A DNA stretch of 64,000 nucleotides from positions 1 to 64,000 of the forward strand of contig CAZLMW010000021.1 of NCBI GenBank assembly GCA_964560875.1. The letters are read 5' to 3'. This DNA is from CAZLMW01 sp964560875 (GTDB lineage Bacteria; Myxococcota_A; UBA9042). The notes under the pieces were generated by a model. It was not told the origin of the DNA. It made no database searches and worked only from the letters and a program-made list of their open reading frames with translations. Below, piece by piece: positions 28,751-38,005 of this stretch (positions within the stretch are counted from its first letter, which is position 1; every line of letters begins with the position of its first letter). Both the position numbers and the translations under genes were made by a program.

Positions 28751-29047
28751 GTGCGAATCATAGCTCGGAAGACGCTGCGCGATTTCTGGGTGCGTGGACA
28801 CGCCGATGCAGAGCAGCCGCTCCGCGCTTGGTACACAGAGGTCGCAGCCGCGGACTGGCGTACGATGGCTGATATCAAACGACGGTACGCCCACGCGAGC
28901 GTGATCGATGCGGAGCGAGTGGTGTTCAACATCGGCGGCAATAAACACCGATTGGTCGTGAAAGTCTGGTTCGCCGGCAGCGCGGTCTGGATCAAGTTCA
29001 TTGGAACGCACGCGGACTACGACAGAATTGAAGTCACGGCGTTGTGA
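28751..29047 (+). CDS. higB: HigB-type toxin (mRNA interferase)
   Basis: A 98-residue RelE-fold toxin of the HigB group, which cleaves mRNA on ribosomes. VRIIARKTLRDFW, ADWRTMADIKRRY, RVVFNIGGNKHRLVVKV and WIKFIGTHADYDRI match the family from end to end. I prefer the GTG at 28751, which aligns with family starts and follows GGGAAA by about 10 bp; an ATG at 28736 would add five residues. The antitoxin gene starts 8 bp downstream. Confidence 0.9.
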   Translation: MRIIARKTLRDFWVRGHADAEQPLRAWYTEVAAADWRTMADIKRRYAHASVIDAERVVFNIGGNKHRLVVKVWFAGSAVWIKFIGTHADYDRIEVTAL

Positions 29048-29054
29048 GGAAGGC

Positions 29055-29426
29055 ATGAACGTTCATCCGATTCGAACAGACGAAGACCACGCCAAGGCGT
29101 TGGAGCTGCTTGAGAGCGTGTGGGGCGCGGCGCCGGGAACCCCGGAGGCGGACACGGCGGAAGTCCTGGCGACGCTGATTGACGCCTACGAGCGTGAGAA
29201 CCACGCCATTGGGCCGCCGGACCCGGTGTCGGCGATACGCTTCCGGATGCAGCAGCAGGGTTTCACAACCAGCGACTTGGCGAAGGTGCTCGGCGGGAGA
29301 TCCAAGGTCTCGGAAGTCCTTCGCGGCAAGCGTGGGCTGTCGCTCGGGATGATCCGGCGACTGCATCACCAATGGGGAATCCCAGCAGCGGTGCTTATTG
29401 GCGATGGGCGCGCAGAGGCGGCGTGA
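29055..29426 (+). CDS. higA: HigA-type antitoxin (HTH)
   Basis: A 123-residue HTH protein that neutralises HigB and usually represses the operon. The N-terminal PIRTDEDHAKALELLE and the helix-turn-helix FTTSDLAKVLGGRSKVSEVL followed by RGKRGLSLGMIRRLH match HigA. The ATG at 29055 has a good ribosome site (gaggaagg). The toxin precedes the antitoxin, as is normal for higBA. Confidence 0.9.
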   Translation: MNVHPIRTDEDHAKALELLESVWGAAPGTPEADTAEVLATLIDAYERENHAIGPPDPVSAIRFRMQQQGFTTSDLAKVLGGRSKVSEVLRGKRGLSLGMIRRLHHQWGIPAAVLIGDGRAEAA

Positions 29427-29520
29427 GCCGGTGGACGAACAGGCTTGCTGTCGCAGCGAGACGTTTTCCGGACTACACCCGGGGGTGCGGTCGCCCGCTG
29501 TGTCGCGCTATCCTCCAGCC

Positions 29521-30528
29521 ATGCCGATCGAACCTGTCGCGCGATTTATCTGGCTCGGCCCCCGCCTGTCCCCGACCGCATGGCTAGCTGTCCGTGCGGC
29601 CACCGATCGCGGCGGGTTCAACCGCGTCGTGCTCCACGTCGACGATCCAGCCATCGCCGCCGATCCGCTCGTCGCCGATCTCGTCAACACCGGTGTTCGC
29701 CTGGTCCGAGAAGACGGCCCGGCGCGTATCGCCGCGCTCTCCGACCATCCCGACGGCGCGATCGCTCCCCACGAAGCCAGCCGCCTCGCCGACCTTTATA
29801 GCAGGGCAGGGCAGCCGGCCATCGCCGCCGATCTGCTGCGGCTCGCGATCCTCTTTCGCGACGGCGGCGTGTACCTCGATGCGGACGCCATCACGTTGCG
29901 GGACACGGCGCCTGTGCTGGAGGCGCCGGGATTCGCCGGGCTCGAATACATCTGCCTGCCGGCGCGGGTGCGGGACAGTCACAACCCTCTTCGCTGGGCT
30001 CATGCCGGCGCGCTGATGGCGGTTCGCGACGTCTTGTCACGCACATCGGGCGGTCACCGCGGCTTCGATCGCGTCTCCAAGGCCTATCACGTCGCCGCCA
30101 ACAACGCGGTGCTCGGTTCGATGCCCCGACATCCCGTGATCGGCGAAGCCCTCCGAACCGCCGCTTCCTATGACGACGCGCGCGCCCTGCGCCTGTACCA
30201 GCTCGGCCCCAAGCTGCTCGAAAAGGTCACGGACAACCGCAGCCGCGCCGACTTCCGGATGCATCCGCCCCAGGCGTTCTATCCACTTAGCCCCGAGATC
30301 AGCTGGCACTACTTCAAGCCGTCCGACCTGCGGCCCGAGACGGTGTTCGGCGAAAGGACCTGGTGCGCACATCTGTATGACTCGGTGGTCAAACGACGAC
30401 TCGGACACGGCGTCACCGTCGATTGGCTGCGGCAGACCCGTCAGACGACGCTTTTTTCGCGCATGGTCGAGCCTTGGCTGGATCGCTTGTTTGCGCTCGT
30501 GCCGGCCCAGCAGCGTGCGGCGAGATGA
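29521..30528 (+). CDS. DXD-sugar-binding glycosyltransferase-like protein
   Basis: A 335-residue protein resembling the DXD glycosyltransferase group (Gly_transf_sug, capsule and Och1-like). LFRDGGVYLDADAITL carries the GGxYxDxD signature whose Asp residues bind metal and the nucleotide sugar. HVAANNAVLGSMPRHPVI matches the acceptor-side N-A motif. The start at 29521 (MPIEPVARFIWLGPRLSP) begins with the usual IPKxIHxIWxG-like motif; longer starts run into the antitoxin gene. Sugar and acceptor are unknown. It stands alone. Confidence 0.82.
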   Translation: MPIEPVARFIWLGPRLSPTAWLAVRAATDRGGFNRVVLHVDDPAIAADPLVADLVNTGVRLVREDGPARIAALSDHPDGAIAPHEASRLADLYSRAGQPAIAADLLRLAILFRDGGVYLDADAITLRDTAPVLEAPGFAGLEYICLPARVRDSHNPLRWAHAGALMAVRDVLSRTSGGHRGFDRVSKAYHVAANNAVLGSMPRHPVIGEALRTAASYDDARALRLYQLGPKLLEKVTDNRSRADFRMHPPQAFYPLSPEISWHYFKPSDLRPETVFGERTWCAHLYDSVVKRRLGHGVTVDWLRQTRQTTLFSRMVEPWLDRLFALVPAQQRAAR

Positions 30529-30536
30529 GAAGCCTT

Positions 30537-30650
30537 CTATTTGCAGCCCTTGGGTTTGACAGCGTCGCACACGAGCTTCTTGCCGTCGGACGCACATACA
30601 CGGATGCCCTTGGCCTTGCACTTGCCCTTTCCGACGGTGCACGACCTCAT
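30537..30650 (-). pseudogene. Short Cys-rich frame, probable remnant of a surface-protein module
   Basis: A 37-residue frame, MRSCTVGKGKCKAKGIRVC followed by ASDGKKLVCDAVKPKGCK, ends in TAG at 30537. The spacing CxVGxGxCxxxGxxVC...VCDA resembles a module seen in myxobacterial secreted proteins. There is no signal peptide and a stop lies just upstream in frame, so it is more likely a 3' fragment of a lost gene than a working peptide. Confidence 0.35.
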
Positions 30651-30658
30651 GCCCTCTA

Positions 30659-30692
30659 CCCGTGTCCTCCATTCAGGCTACCCGGACACGGG
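30659..30692. terminator. Inverted repeat between convergent genes
   Basis: Arms CCCGTGTCC (30659-30667) and GGACACGGG (30684-30692) form a 9-bp stem with a 16-base loop between the sugar-transferase gene and the convergent TPR-protein gene. It could end transcription or be an unrelated palindrome; no T-run follows on either strand. Confidence 0.35.
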
Positions 30693-30813
30693 ATAATGAG
30701 CGTATGGCATGACGCGAGACAGGGCACCTCATGTCGGTGTAACCGGCTGCGGGCATCGCTGGCCCGTCTGGGCATTTTGCCGATTGGAAACGGGATTTTT
30801 TACGTCCGCGGAC

Positions 30814-31758
30814 TCAGAACCGAAGCGTGAAACTCGCGCCCGGCGACGTGACGTTTGGCACGATGGCGGCGCGGATCTCGGACGACTCCGGCGGCGTTCC
30901 ATCCAAGATTCGCCATACGCCGTAGGCGGCCATCAGCACACCAAAGCCCGCGGTCCCAGCGTAGATGAGATCATTGCGTTGATACGATTCGATCGACGCG
31001 TCGACCACCGACTTGGGATAGCGACCATCCGCTGCGTTCTGCTCGAACTCCGCGAAGTCGGCGAGCCCATATACGAACAGGCCGGCCGCTGACGCCACAC
31101 ACAGGCCGCCGCCGCCAAGCCACCACCATCCGATCTGGGCGGAATCTGCCAGATCCCTTCGCGCGGACGACGCGGCCGGGCGCCGACGATTGGTCTCAGC
31201 CGAAGGTGACGTGGCTGCGGCCGGAGGACGGAGCGGCGCCGGTTCGGCTGATACGACCGGCGACGGGTTGGCCCGAGCCGAATCACGCCGAATCAACCGT
31301 TGCTCCGCCCGCAGAGCCCGCAGGCGCTGCTGCGCCGGACGGCGACGGGAGTTTTCCTTGCTGGCCACGCGCAAGAACCGCTCCAGATCCGCTATCGCGG
31401 CCTCGCGTTCACCCGCTTTGTCGGCCACAAATGCTGCATTGTACAGAGCCATCGGCTGCCGCGGCACGACTTCGAACGCAAGCCGCCATAACCGTGCTGC
31501 TTCCAGGAGCCGGCCGTCGTCTGACGCAGTGTGTGCCCGCTTCATCAGAGCCGTCCGCTTCTTCGTCGCGACCGAACTCTTCGGCGACGTGGCGGCTCGC
31601 GGTGCGCCGTATGCGACGTCCGGCGCGATTTGACTGGCGGTGAGCAGCGCAGCTCCCAAGGCCACCACGACCGTCACGTGTCGCGGTCGACACATCAGAA
31701 GCGGCCGACGCACCCCCCTCTTGGTTTCAGTCGATGGGAAGGATGATGGAGTGCTCAT
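30814..31758 (-). CDS. TPR-type membrane-anchored protein
   Basis: A 314-residue protein starting at MSTPSSFPSTETKRG (31758, overlapping the kinase gene by 32 bp); an alternative ATG at 31695 (MCRPRHVTVVVALGAALLT) would begin directly with a signal. Residues about 70-150 look like TPR repeats (RTALMKRAHTASDDGRLLEAARLWRLAFEVVPRQPMALYNAA). After a Pro/Ala linker there are two hydrophobic segments (WWWLGGGGLCVASAAGLFVYGL and TAGFGVLMAAYGVWRIL). Such proteins are typically found after Ser/Thr kinase genes in myxobacteria. No catalytic motif is seen. Confidence 0.7.
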   Translation of the reverse strand: MSTPSSFPSTETKRGVRRPLLMCRPRHVTVVVALGAALLTASQIAPDVAYGAPRAATSPKSSVATKKRTALMKRAHTASDDGRLLEAARLWRLAFEVVPRQPMALYNAAFVADKAGEREAAIADLERFLRVASKENSRRRPAQQRLRALRAEQRLIRRDSARANPSPVVSAEPAPLRPPAAATSPSAETNRRRPAASSARRDLADSAQIGWWWLGGGGLCVASAAGLFVYGLADFAEFEQNAADGRYPKSVVDASIESYQRNDLIYAGTAGFGVLMAAYGVWRILDGTPPESSEIRAAIVPNVTSPGASFTLRF

Positions 31759-33301
31759 CTGCGCTTTTCCGGTCGATGGGTTTGACCAATGGCCCTTCCG
31801 AGGGCGATGGCGGTCGCTGACGACGGGTCGTTCGCCGGCGGCGGCGTACTCGTCGATGACGTCGGACGCGGTCTCGTCGAGACTCCGCGCTGTCCGGTGT
31901 GTTCGGGCGAACCGGTGCGGTCGCGGTATCGCCGGACTGTTGTCCTTTCGATGCATCAAGTTCTGGCGACGACTGAGCGCCCGACTCCAGCGAGGCCGAC
32001 GCGTCGGGTGACGCCGCTATGGGAACCGCCAGCTGTGCCGGCCGAGCGTGGTCGACCCGCAGTTCCGCTTGCTGTGAGCGTGAGCTTTGAAGAGGCTGCG
32101 CGGCGTCAGACGGCCCAGCATCGCGCCCGGCGCTGACGACTATCCCAGCCGCGACCAGTACGAATGCGACCACGACAATCAGGCCTGCCAATGGCTTTTT
32201 CCGCGGTGTGGACGGCGTTTCACTGGCCGGCGTCGTGTCCGCGTGTGTAACGGCTGATCCGTGCGTGCCCGCCGTATCGCTCGCCACGGCCACCGACGGT
32301 CTATCGATCGCCACGGTCTCCGCGGCGTGATTTTGGTCGGGCGCTTGGCGGGCGTTCTGAGACGACCATGTGCCGGCGTCCAGCAGACCGTCACGAGGCG
32401 TCACTGGCGTGTAGTCGAGCGCGCCGCCTACAGCGCCGCCCAGCGTCTGGCGCATCGACTGGGCATCGTCGAAGCGATCGGCAGGTGACTTGGCGAGGGC
32501 TTTGAGGACCGCCTCAGCCAGTCCGTCAGGCAGTCCATCCACAAGCAGTCGAGGATCGGTGGGTTCGTCCGTGATGTGCTGACGCAGCAGTACGATCGGA
32601 TCGGTGGCCCTAAACGGCAATTCGCCCGTGAGGCAGCGGTAGAGCAACACGCCAATGGCATACAGATCGCTGCGGCCGTCGATGTCCCAGCCCTGACACT
32701 GCTCTGGGCTCATGTAGCTCGGAGTTCCCAGCGCCTTGCCGGCCGCCGTCATCGACGAGTCGACGGTTTTGGCGATGCCGAAGTCCAACACCTTGGCGAC
32801 CATCTCGCCGTCCAGCACCGGTAGCATGATATTCGCGGGCTTCAGGTCGCGGTGCACCAGCCCGTGGGCGTGGGCTTCAGATAGGCTTCTGAGAACCTGG
32901 CAGCAGAGTTCGGACGCCCTGGTGAACGCCATCGTTTGACCGAGCCTCTTGAGACGTCGCAATTCGGCTTCGAGGTCGACCCCTTCCAGCAACTCCATCG
33001 CCATAAAGACGGGGCCGTCGGGCAGCTCTCCAACGTCGAAGACACGCACCGTGTGCCGACTCTTGAGTTGCGCGGTCACCTGAGCCTCTCGATAAAACCG
33101 AGCCACGACGTCGTCGTCTGCAGCGTCGGGATCAAGCGTCAGGAGCTTGAGAGCGATCGGTTGGAGGGTGCCCATATGCTCGGCGGAGTAGACGGCCCCA
33201 AACCCGCCACGCCCCAGGACACCCGTGACGCGGTAGCGGCCAAGCAGCTCGTCACCCACGCGGTAGGACAATGCGTCCCGTCGAAATGCCGTCGAACCCA
33301 T
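31727..33301 (-). CDS. Ser/Thr protein kinase, single-span
   Basis: A 524-residue Hanks-type kinase. Gly loop LGRGGFGAVY (29-38), Lys52 in ALKLL, HRDLKPAN (150-157), DFG (173-175) and YMSPEQ as the APE equivalent are all present, so it should be active. A linker rich in Thr/Ala/Asp precedes one transmembrane segment (about 371-390, LIVVVAFVLVAAGIVV), then an Ala/Ser-rich and finally Arg-rich extracytoplasmic tail with no known sensor domain. The gene is clustered with the FHA activator and SUMF1-like lipoproteins on the same strand. Confidence 0.92.
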   Translation of the reverse strand: MGSTAFRRDALSYRVGDELLGRYRVTGVLGRGGFGAVYSAEHMGTLQPIALKLLTLDPDAADDDVVARFYREAQVTAQLKSRHTVRVFDVGELPDGPVFMAMELLEGVDLEAELRRLKRLGQTMAFTRASELCCQVLRSLSEAHAHGLVHRDLKPANIMLPVLDGEMVAKVLDFGIAKTVDSSMTAAGKALGTPSYMSPEQCQGWDIDGRSDLYAIGVLLYRCLTGELPFRATDPIVLLRQHITDEPTDPRLLVDGLPDGLAEAVLKALAKSPADRFDDAQSMRQTLGGAVGGALDYTPVTPRDGLLDAGTWSSQNARQAPDQNHAAETVAIDRPSVAVASDTAGTHGSAVTHADTTPASETPSTPRKKPLAGLIVVVAFVLVAAGIVVSAGRDAGPSDAAQPLQSSRSQQAELRVDHARPAQLAVPIAASPDASASLESGAQSSPELDASKGQQSGDTATAPVRPNTPDSAESRRDRVRRHRRVRRRRRTTRRQRPPSPSEGPLVKPIDRKSADEHSIILPID

Positions 33302-33341
33302 CGCAACCTCCCTGACCTACAACTTCGTCGAGATGCCGAAA

Positions 33342-36300
33342 TCAGGGGACCGGGATCATGCAGCGGAAACCGCGCAGCTTCAGTTGGGACAGCTCCGCCT
33401 CGGCGGCCTTGTAGGTGTTCCGGGCGCTCGCTCGGCAGTCCTTGAATGCGTTGTTGTAGGAACCGCCCTTGGCGACGTACGCGTTCTCGTTGCTTACAGC
33501 GTCTGGCGGTGCTGCCACCTGGCAGAGGCAGGACGTCTTATCCGCGCACTTGCAGCCCGTGCAGGCGTTGCAGTGTCCGTCTTCATTCTCCGCAATCGGC
33601 GTCGAGGTCAGCTCCCAGACGTTGCCCGCCATGTCGAGCATCCCGAACACGCTGACGCCCAACGGCTTCGACCCGCGAACGGCCGTGCCTGATGTCTGCA
33701 TCACCCCATAGTTATTGAGCTCTTTGACGATCTTGGGGTTGTTGGCCGAGAACGCTTTGCCGTCGATCTCAAGCTGTTTGATGCAGCTTTTCCACGACGT
33801 CACGGCCCATGGGAACTGGGGCATCGCGTCTTGGCAGGCCTTGCCAGTCTTGCCGAGCTTTTCGCATGAGCCGCGCGCCGCATATTCCCACTCGGCCTCG
33901 GTGGGAAGCCGGCCTCCGAGCCACTTGCAGAACTTCTCGCCATTGTCGTGCTTGACGCCGTTGATTGGATGCAGCTTTCTGCTGGCGTTCTTGAAGTTGA
34001 ACCCATCCCCGAGCGGCGTCGCGTTGCACACGCCGTTCGTGACGCAAGTCTCGAACTGCTTGGTATCCGTTTCGTACGTCGCCATGAACATCGCTGGCAT
34101 CTTGAAGGGAACAACGGGGTGTTCGTTGCGGTAGACCTTCTTCCACACGGGCTCCCAGGTCGCGTGGCCGATCCACTTCTTCTTGTCGCAAACCTGGTCG
34201 CACGCAGAACAGCCCATGTAGAACGTGCCGGCCGGTACCAGTTTCAGCTCGACCGTCTTGCGAACGATCTTGTCGACGCAGGCGATTTGGGCGCCTTCGG
34301 TCGGGGCGAAACACAGGTTGCTTTTGCCACACGGCGTGCCGACTTTGAGCGGCTTGTGAGAGCACAACCCGGACGACGCAGCACAGAGATCAGACGTACA
34401 GACGTTCTTGTCATCGCAGGACTTCGCGGCACCCGCGACGCATTGGCCGGCTTTGCAGATGTCGCCGACCGTGCACGCATTGCCGTCTGAGCATTTGGCA
34501 CCGACGAGCGGTTTGAAGTCGCAGCTTCCTTTCTGGGGATCGCAGCTATCCACGGTGCACTGATTGCCGTCATCGCATTTTTTCAGGGGCCCGCTCTTGC
34601 ACTTGCCCTGCGCGCACTTGTCCAACGTGCACCAGTTTCCGTCGCTGTTGCACCCGATGGCATTGGGCTTGTGCACGCACGCCAACTTCGCGTCGCAATG
34701 GTCATCTGTGCAGTGTTCATTGTCTTGGCAGACCAGCACCTTGCCCTTTGTGCACGCCCCTGCCTGGCACGTGTCCTTGTGCGTGCACTTGGACCCGTCC
34801 GCGTCGCAGCTGGCGCCGTCGGCTCGAGCCACCAGACTGCATTTTCCCGTCTTCTTGGCGCACTGGGTATTCTTGCACTGCGAGTCCGACGATTTGTCGC
34901 ATACCACAACGGTTGTCTTGTCCACCTGGCACTTCTTGCTGGTGCCGAATGTCACGCAAATCAACGTTCCATTGCATAGGTCGCCGTCTTCCTGACCGGC
35001 GCAGTCCTGGTTCGTTTTGCAGCTGCACGTGGCGGTGTCGGCTTTGCCGAGGCACTTCGAGGCGGTGCACTTGTCGTCCTTCGTGCACGGGTCTCCGTCG
35101 TTGCAAGACGCCGAATTGGGCGCGTTCTTGCAGCCGGCTTTGGCGTCGCATGAGTCGACCGTGCATGGGTTCGCGTCGTTGCACTTGCCGGCCGGCTTGA
35201 TCCCTGCGCAAGCACCCTTGAGGCATTTGTCGCCGGCCGTGCACTTGTCATCGTCGTCGCAGGAACCCACGTCGAGATCGACTTTCGTGCATCCCGTTTT
35301 CGGGTCACAGCCGTTCTTCGTGCACACGTTGCCATCGCCGCAGTTGGTCGGCGAACCGCCGCATTTGCCTGCCTTGCACACATCCTGTTTGGTGCACTTA
35401 TCGCCATCGTCACACGCGTTGTTGGTGTGTTTCTGCACGCATTTCGACGTGCCCGCATGGCAGCTGCCCCACGTGCATGGGTCACCATTGTCGCACTTCA
35501 GCGGCGTGCCTTTGCATGTGCCCGAAACGCACTTGTCGGCCGTAGTGCAGTTGTTTCCGTCAGTGCACGGGACGTTTGTCGGCTTGTTGCTGCATTTCCC
35601 AGATTTACTGTCGCAAGCGTCTGCTGTGCAGACCTCGCCGTCATCACACGACTTTGAGGCTCCTTTGCACGCGCCGGCGACACACTTGTCCGGCCCGGTG
35701 CACGCATCGCCGTCGTCGCACGTCCCTTCCTTGTGCGGGTTGAGGCAGTCGCCCTTGCAGGTGTTCGAGGTGCACGGGTTGCCGTCGTCACAGTCTTTGG
35801 GCTTGCCAGGCGCGCATTTGCCTTGGACGCAAGCGTCGGCCTTGGTGCACTCGTCGCCGTCGTCGCACGGACCAGGCTTGTTCGTCGCTGCGCAGACGCC
35901 TGTCTTGACGTTGCAGATCTTCTCGCACTCGCCAGCCTTGAAGCAGACCTTCGGGACGCCCACGCACTTGCCGTTCTTGCACGCATCCTTTTCGGTGCAG
36001 GGCTTGCCGTCATCGCAGGGCAGCGTGTCGTCCGGTTTGTTCTGGCATCCCTTCTTCGGATCGCACCAGTCCTTTGTGCACTGCTCGTTATCGTCGCAAT
36101 CGATCTTCTTCCCCACACACTCCCCGCCCTTGCACGCGTCTGGCTTCGTGCAGGCATCGCCATCGTCGCAAGGTCCGGCTTTGGGCGGATAGGTGCATTT
36201 GCCCGATGCCGGGTTGCACGTGCCCTTCTCGCATGGGTTGCCGTTGTCGCAAACGGTCGGCTTGTGGACGCATTTGCCGTCCTTACACGCATCGCCGGTA

Positions 36301-36587
36301 CAGAGCTTGCCGTCATCACAACCGTCTTCATCGGTCTCACCGTCGCAGTCGTCGTCGATGCCGTTGCACGGGTCGAGATTGTCAGAGCAGGTGTCCTGGC
36401 TCGAATGACCGTCGCCGCTGTCCGTCTTGCCGACATCCGCCGCGGGCGCGTCGCCAGGATCGACCGTGACGTCAGCGGCCACGCTCGCGTCGACACTTGT
36501 GGAGGGTTCTGGCGCGACTTTGCAGCCGACCGTGGTCACAGCGAGGACGCACAGCGACCGATATACGGGAGAAAGGGAGCGGTTCAT
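33342..36587 (-). CDS. CDDG-repeat lipoprotein with C-terminal SUMF1/FGE-sulfatase-like domain
   Basis: A 1081-residue lipoprotein (VLAVTTVGC|KVA). It begins with a MopE-like metal-binding motif CNGIDDDCDGETDEDG (about 76-92), then some 18 Cys-rich CDDGxxCTxxDxC modules to about residue 775. Residues about 780-1080 are a SUMF1-type domain: LVPAGTFYMGC, HPINGVKHDNGEKFCKWLGG, RLPTEAEWEYAARG, GMLDMAGNVWELTS and KGGSYNNAFKDCRASARN. The two catalytic Cys of formylglycine-generating enzyme are not in register here, so it is probably not an FGE but a ligand-binding or structural member, as in many kinase-linked SUMF1 proteins. It may display its domain at the cell surface on a long Cys-rich stalk. 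The start at 36587 gives the correct signal. Confidence 0.9.
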   Translation of the reverse strand: MNRSLSPVYRSLCVLAVTTVGCKVAPEPSTSVDASVAADVTVDPGDAPAADVGKTDSGDGHSSQDTCSDNLDPCNGIDDDCDGETDEDGCDDGKLCTGDACKDGKCVHKPTVCDNGNPCEKGTCNPASGKCTYPPKAGPCDDGDACTKPDACKGGECVGKKIDCDDNEQCTKDWCDPKKGCQNKPDDTLPCDDGKPCTEKDACKNGKCVGVPKVCFKAGECEKICNVKTGVCAATNKPGPCDDGDECTKADACVQGKCAPGKPKDCDDGNPCTSNTCKGDCLNPHKEGTCDDGDACTGPDKCVAGACKGASKSCDDGEVCTADACDSKSGKCSNKPTNVPCTDGNNCTTADKCVSGTCKGTPLKCDNGDPCTWGSCHAGTSKCVQKHTNNACDDGDKCTKQDVCKAGKCGGSPTNCGDGNVCTKNGCDPKTGCTKVDLDVGSCDDDDKCTAGDKCLKGACAGIKPAGKCNDANPCTVDSCDAKAGCKNAPNSASCNDGDPCTKDDKCTASKCLGKADTATCSCKTNQDCAGQEDGDLCNGTLICVTFGTSKKCQVDKTTVVVCDKSSDSQCKNTQCAKKTGKCSLVARADGASCDADGSKCTHKDTCQAGACTKGKVLVCQDNEHCTDDHCDAKLACVHKPNAIGCNSDGNWCTLDKCAQGKCKSGPLKKCDDGNQCTVDSCDPQKGSCDFKPLVGAKCSDGNACTVGDICKAGQCVAGAAKSCDDKNVCTSDLCAASSGLCSHKPLKVGTPCGKSNLCFAPTEGAQIACVDKIVRKTVELKLVPAGTFYMGCSACDQVCDKKKWIGHATWEPVWKKVYRNEHPVVPFKMPAMFMATYETDTKQFETCVTNGVCNATPLGDGFNFKNASRKLHPINGVKHDNGEKFCKWLGGRLPTEAEWEYAARGSCEKLGKTGKACQDAMPQFPWAVTSWKSCIKQLEIDGKAFSANNPKIVKELNNYGVMQTSGTAVRGSKPLGVSVFGMLDMAGNVWELTSTPIAENEDGHCNACTGCKCADKTSCLCQVAAPPDAVSNENAYVAKGGSYNNAFKDCRASARNTYKAAEAELSQLKLRGFRCMIPVP

Positions 36588-36922
36588 TGGGACTCCAAGC
36601 GCAGGTCTGCGATTGGCAGCGCGCACATCAGGTGGACGCCCCGCTACAGTCCAAGATGCGCGCCAAGAGCCGCACGTAGTCATCAACCTTTTGTTATAAT
36701 TAGTCTATTGACGGCGACACGTTCGCCGCAGCGTCCGGACCAGCTCAAGGTTGCGTGACGATTGCCACGTGCTTGGTGAGACGACTGTCTCGCCGCTCGG
36801 GGTCCACGCGCTGGGGCAACGCGGCATTCCGCTTCACAGCGACTCGGAGTCGATTGCCGGTGTTTCGCGCCATCGCCAGCAGAGACGCCTCAGAACCGCG
36901 CCGCGACTATCCAATAGGCTCG
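36588..36922. promoter_or_regulatory. 335-bp intergenic region with AT-rich promoter-like site
   Basis: This gap separates two SUMF1-like lipoprotein genes on the minus strand. An AT-rich island at 36690-36712, rare in this GC-rich DNA, reads TATAAC on the minus strand (36698-36693) and could be a -10 box for the lipoprotein gene starting at 36587. No good -35 is visible. I see no gene in the rest. Confidence 0.4.
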
Positions 36923-38005
36923 CTAGTTGGCGACGGCGCCGGCCGGGATCTCGATGGCGCACCGAAAACCGACTATCGCCTGGTTGTTGCTGGCGCCGAT
37001 CGACATCCGTGCGCTGACGCGTGTGTCCTTCGCGGAGTTGGTGAACCCTCCGCCTTTGAGGGTCATCTTGGTCGTCTTCTCCGGGCCGGGATCCGTGACC
37101 GATGAGCAGCTGCAATTCTGTGGCTTGGTGCAGCTGTCGCATTCCGGGCAGAGTTTGCAGTGGTGGTCGAAGTCTCCGCTCGTGCTCGTCCACTCCCACA
37201 CGTTGCCGGTCATGTCGTGCATCCCCCACGGGCTTATGCCGAGCGGCTTGCTGCCGACCTGTTGCGATCCCCAATTCACCTTCGCCGTGTTGGAAGCCAG
37301 GATCGCGTAGTCGTTGAACTCTTCAGGCACGACGGTGCCGACATCCGCTCGAATCTGCGGAAACTCCTTGCCAAACGACCACGTCGGCATCGCACGCGCA
37401 CAGTCCAATCCCGACTTCTTGAGGCGCACGCAACCACCGCGCGCGGCGAACTCCCACTCAGCCTCGGTGGGCAGCCGTCCGCCCAGGAACCGGCAATAAG
37501 CATGCGCCTGATGCCACGACGTGCCGTTGATCGCGTGATCGAGTTTGTTCGAATCTCCGCCAACATAGTTGTACCCGTCGACGTCCTTGCCCGTGGGCGC
37601 CGCGACACATTTGCCGGCTTGAACGCATCGCGCGTATTGCCCCGCTGTGACCTCGAAGCGCCCCATGTAGAACGGGGCTACGGTGATCGGAAGCTGGGGA
37701 TGTTCCTCCCGGTAGTTTTGGCTCCACATCGATTTCGAATCGCTCACGCGCAGGGATGACGGCGTGCAGACACCATCCAGCGTGGCGTTGCAGCCCAGCC
37801 ACGTCGCCCCGCCATCGACGCGGCGAAACTCGACCTCTCGGCTGAGCAGGTCGACCTTGGTGAAGTCGGCATCGAGCAGCGGGTCTTCGAGAGCCGCACA
37901 GGACTGCACATCGGTACATTCCGGGTCCGCCTTGCAGCCGGTAGTTGCGGCCAGCAGGAGCACCGTCAGCCCGGCGAACAAGCGCGCGTCAAGTGTCGCG
38001 GCCAC
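36923..38005 (-). CDS. SUMF1/FGE-sulfatase-like lipoprotein
   Basis: A 360-residue lipoprotein with a short Cys-poor N-terminus and a complete SUMF1-type domain: RVDGGATWLGCN, APFYMGRFEVTAGQYARC, GTSWHQAHAYCRFLGGRLPTEAEWEFAARGG, GMHDMTGNVWEWTST and LKGGGFTNSAKDTRVSARMS (each a separate block). There is no Cys at the FGE catalytic positions. I start at a GTG (38005), which gives VAATLDARLFAGLTVLLLAATTGC|KAD as lipoprotein signal and overlaps the activator gene by 17 bp; longer starts run far into that gene. It is a paralogue of the neighbouring CDDG-SUMF1 protein without the repeat stalk. Confidence 0.88.
   Translation of the reverse strand: MAATLDARLFAGLTVLLLAATTGCKADPECTDVQSCAALEDPLLDADFTKVDLLSREVEFRRVDGGATWLGCNATLDGVCTPSSLRVSDSKSMWSQNYREEHPQLPITVAPFYMGRFEVTAGQYARCVQAGKCVAAPTGKDVDGYNYVGGDSNKLDHAINGTSWHQAHAYCRFLGGRLPTEAEWEFAARGGCVRLKKSGLDCARAMPTWSFGKEFPQIRADVGTVVPEEFNDYAILASNTAKVNWGSQQVGSKPLGISPWGMHDMTGNVWEWTSTSGDFDHHCKLCPECDSCTKPQNCSCSSVTDPGPEKTTKMTLKGGGFTNSAKDTRVSARMSIGASNNQAIVGFRCAIEIPAGAVAN

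Noticed and set aside
33342..36587. Formylglycine-generating enzyme call
   Set aside because: The C-terminal block has no Cys at the two catalytic positions, so enzyme activity cannot be supported.
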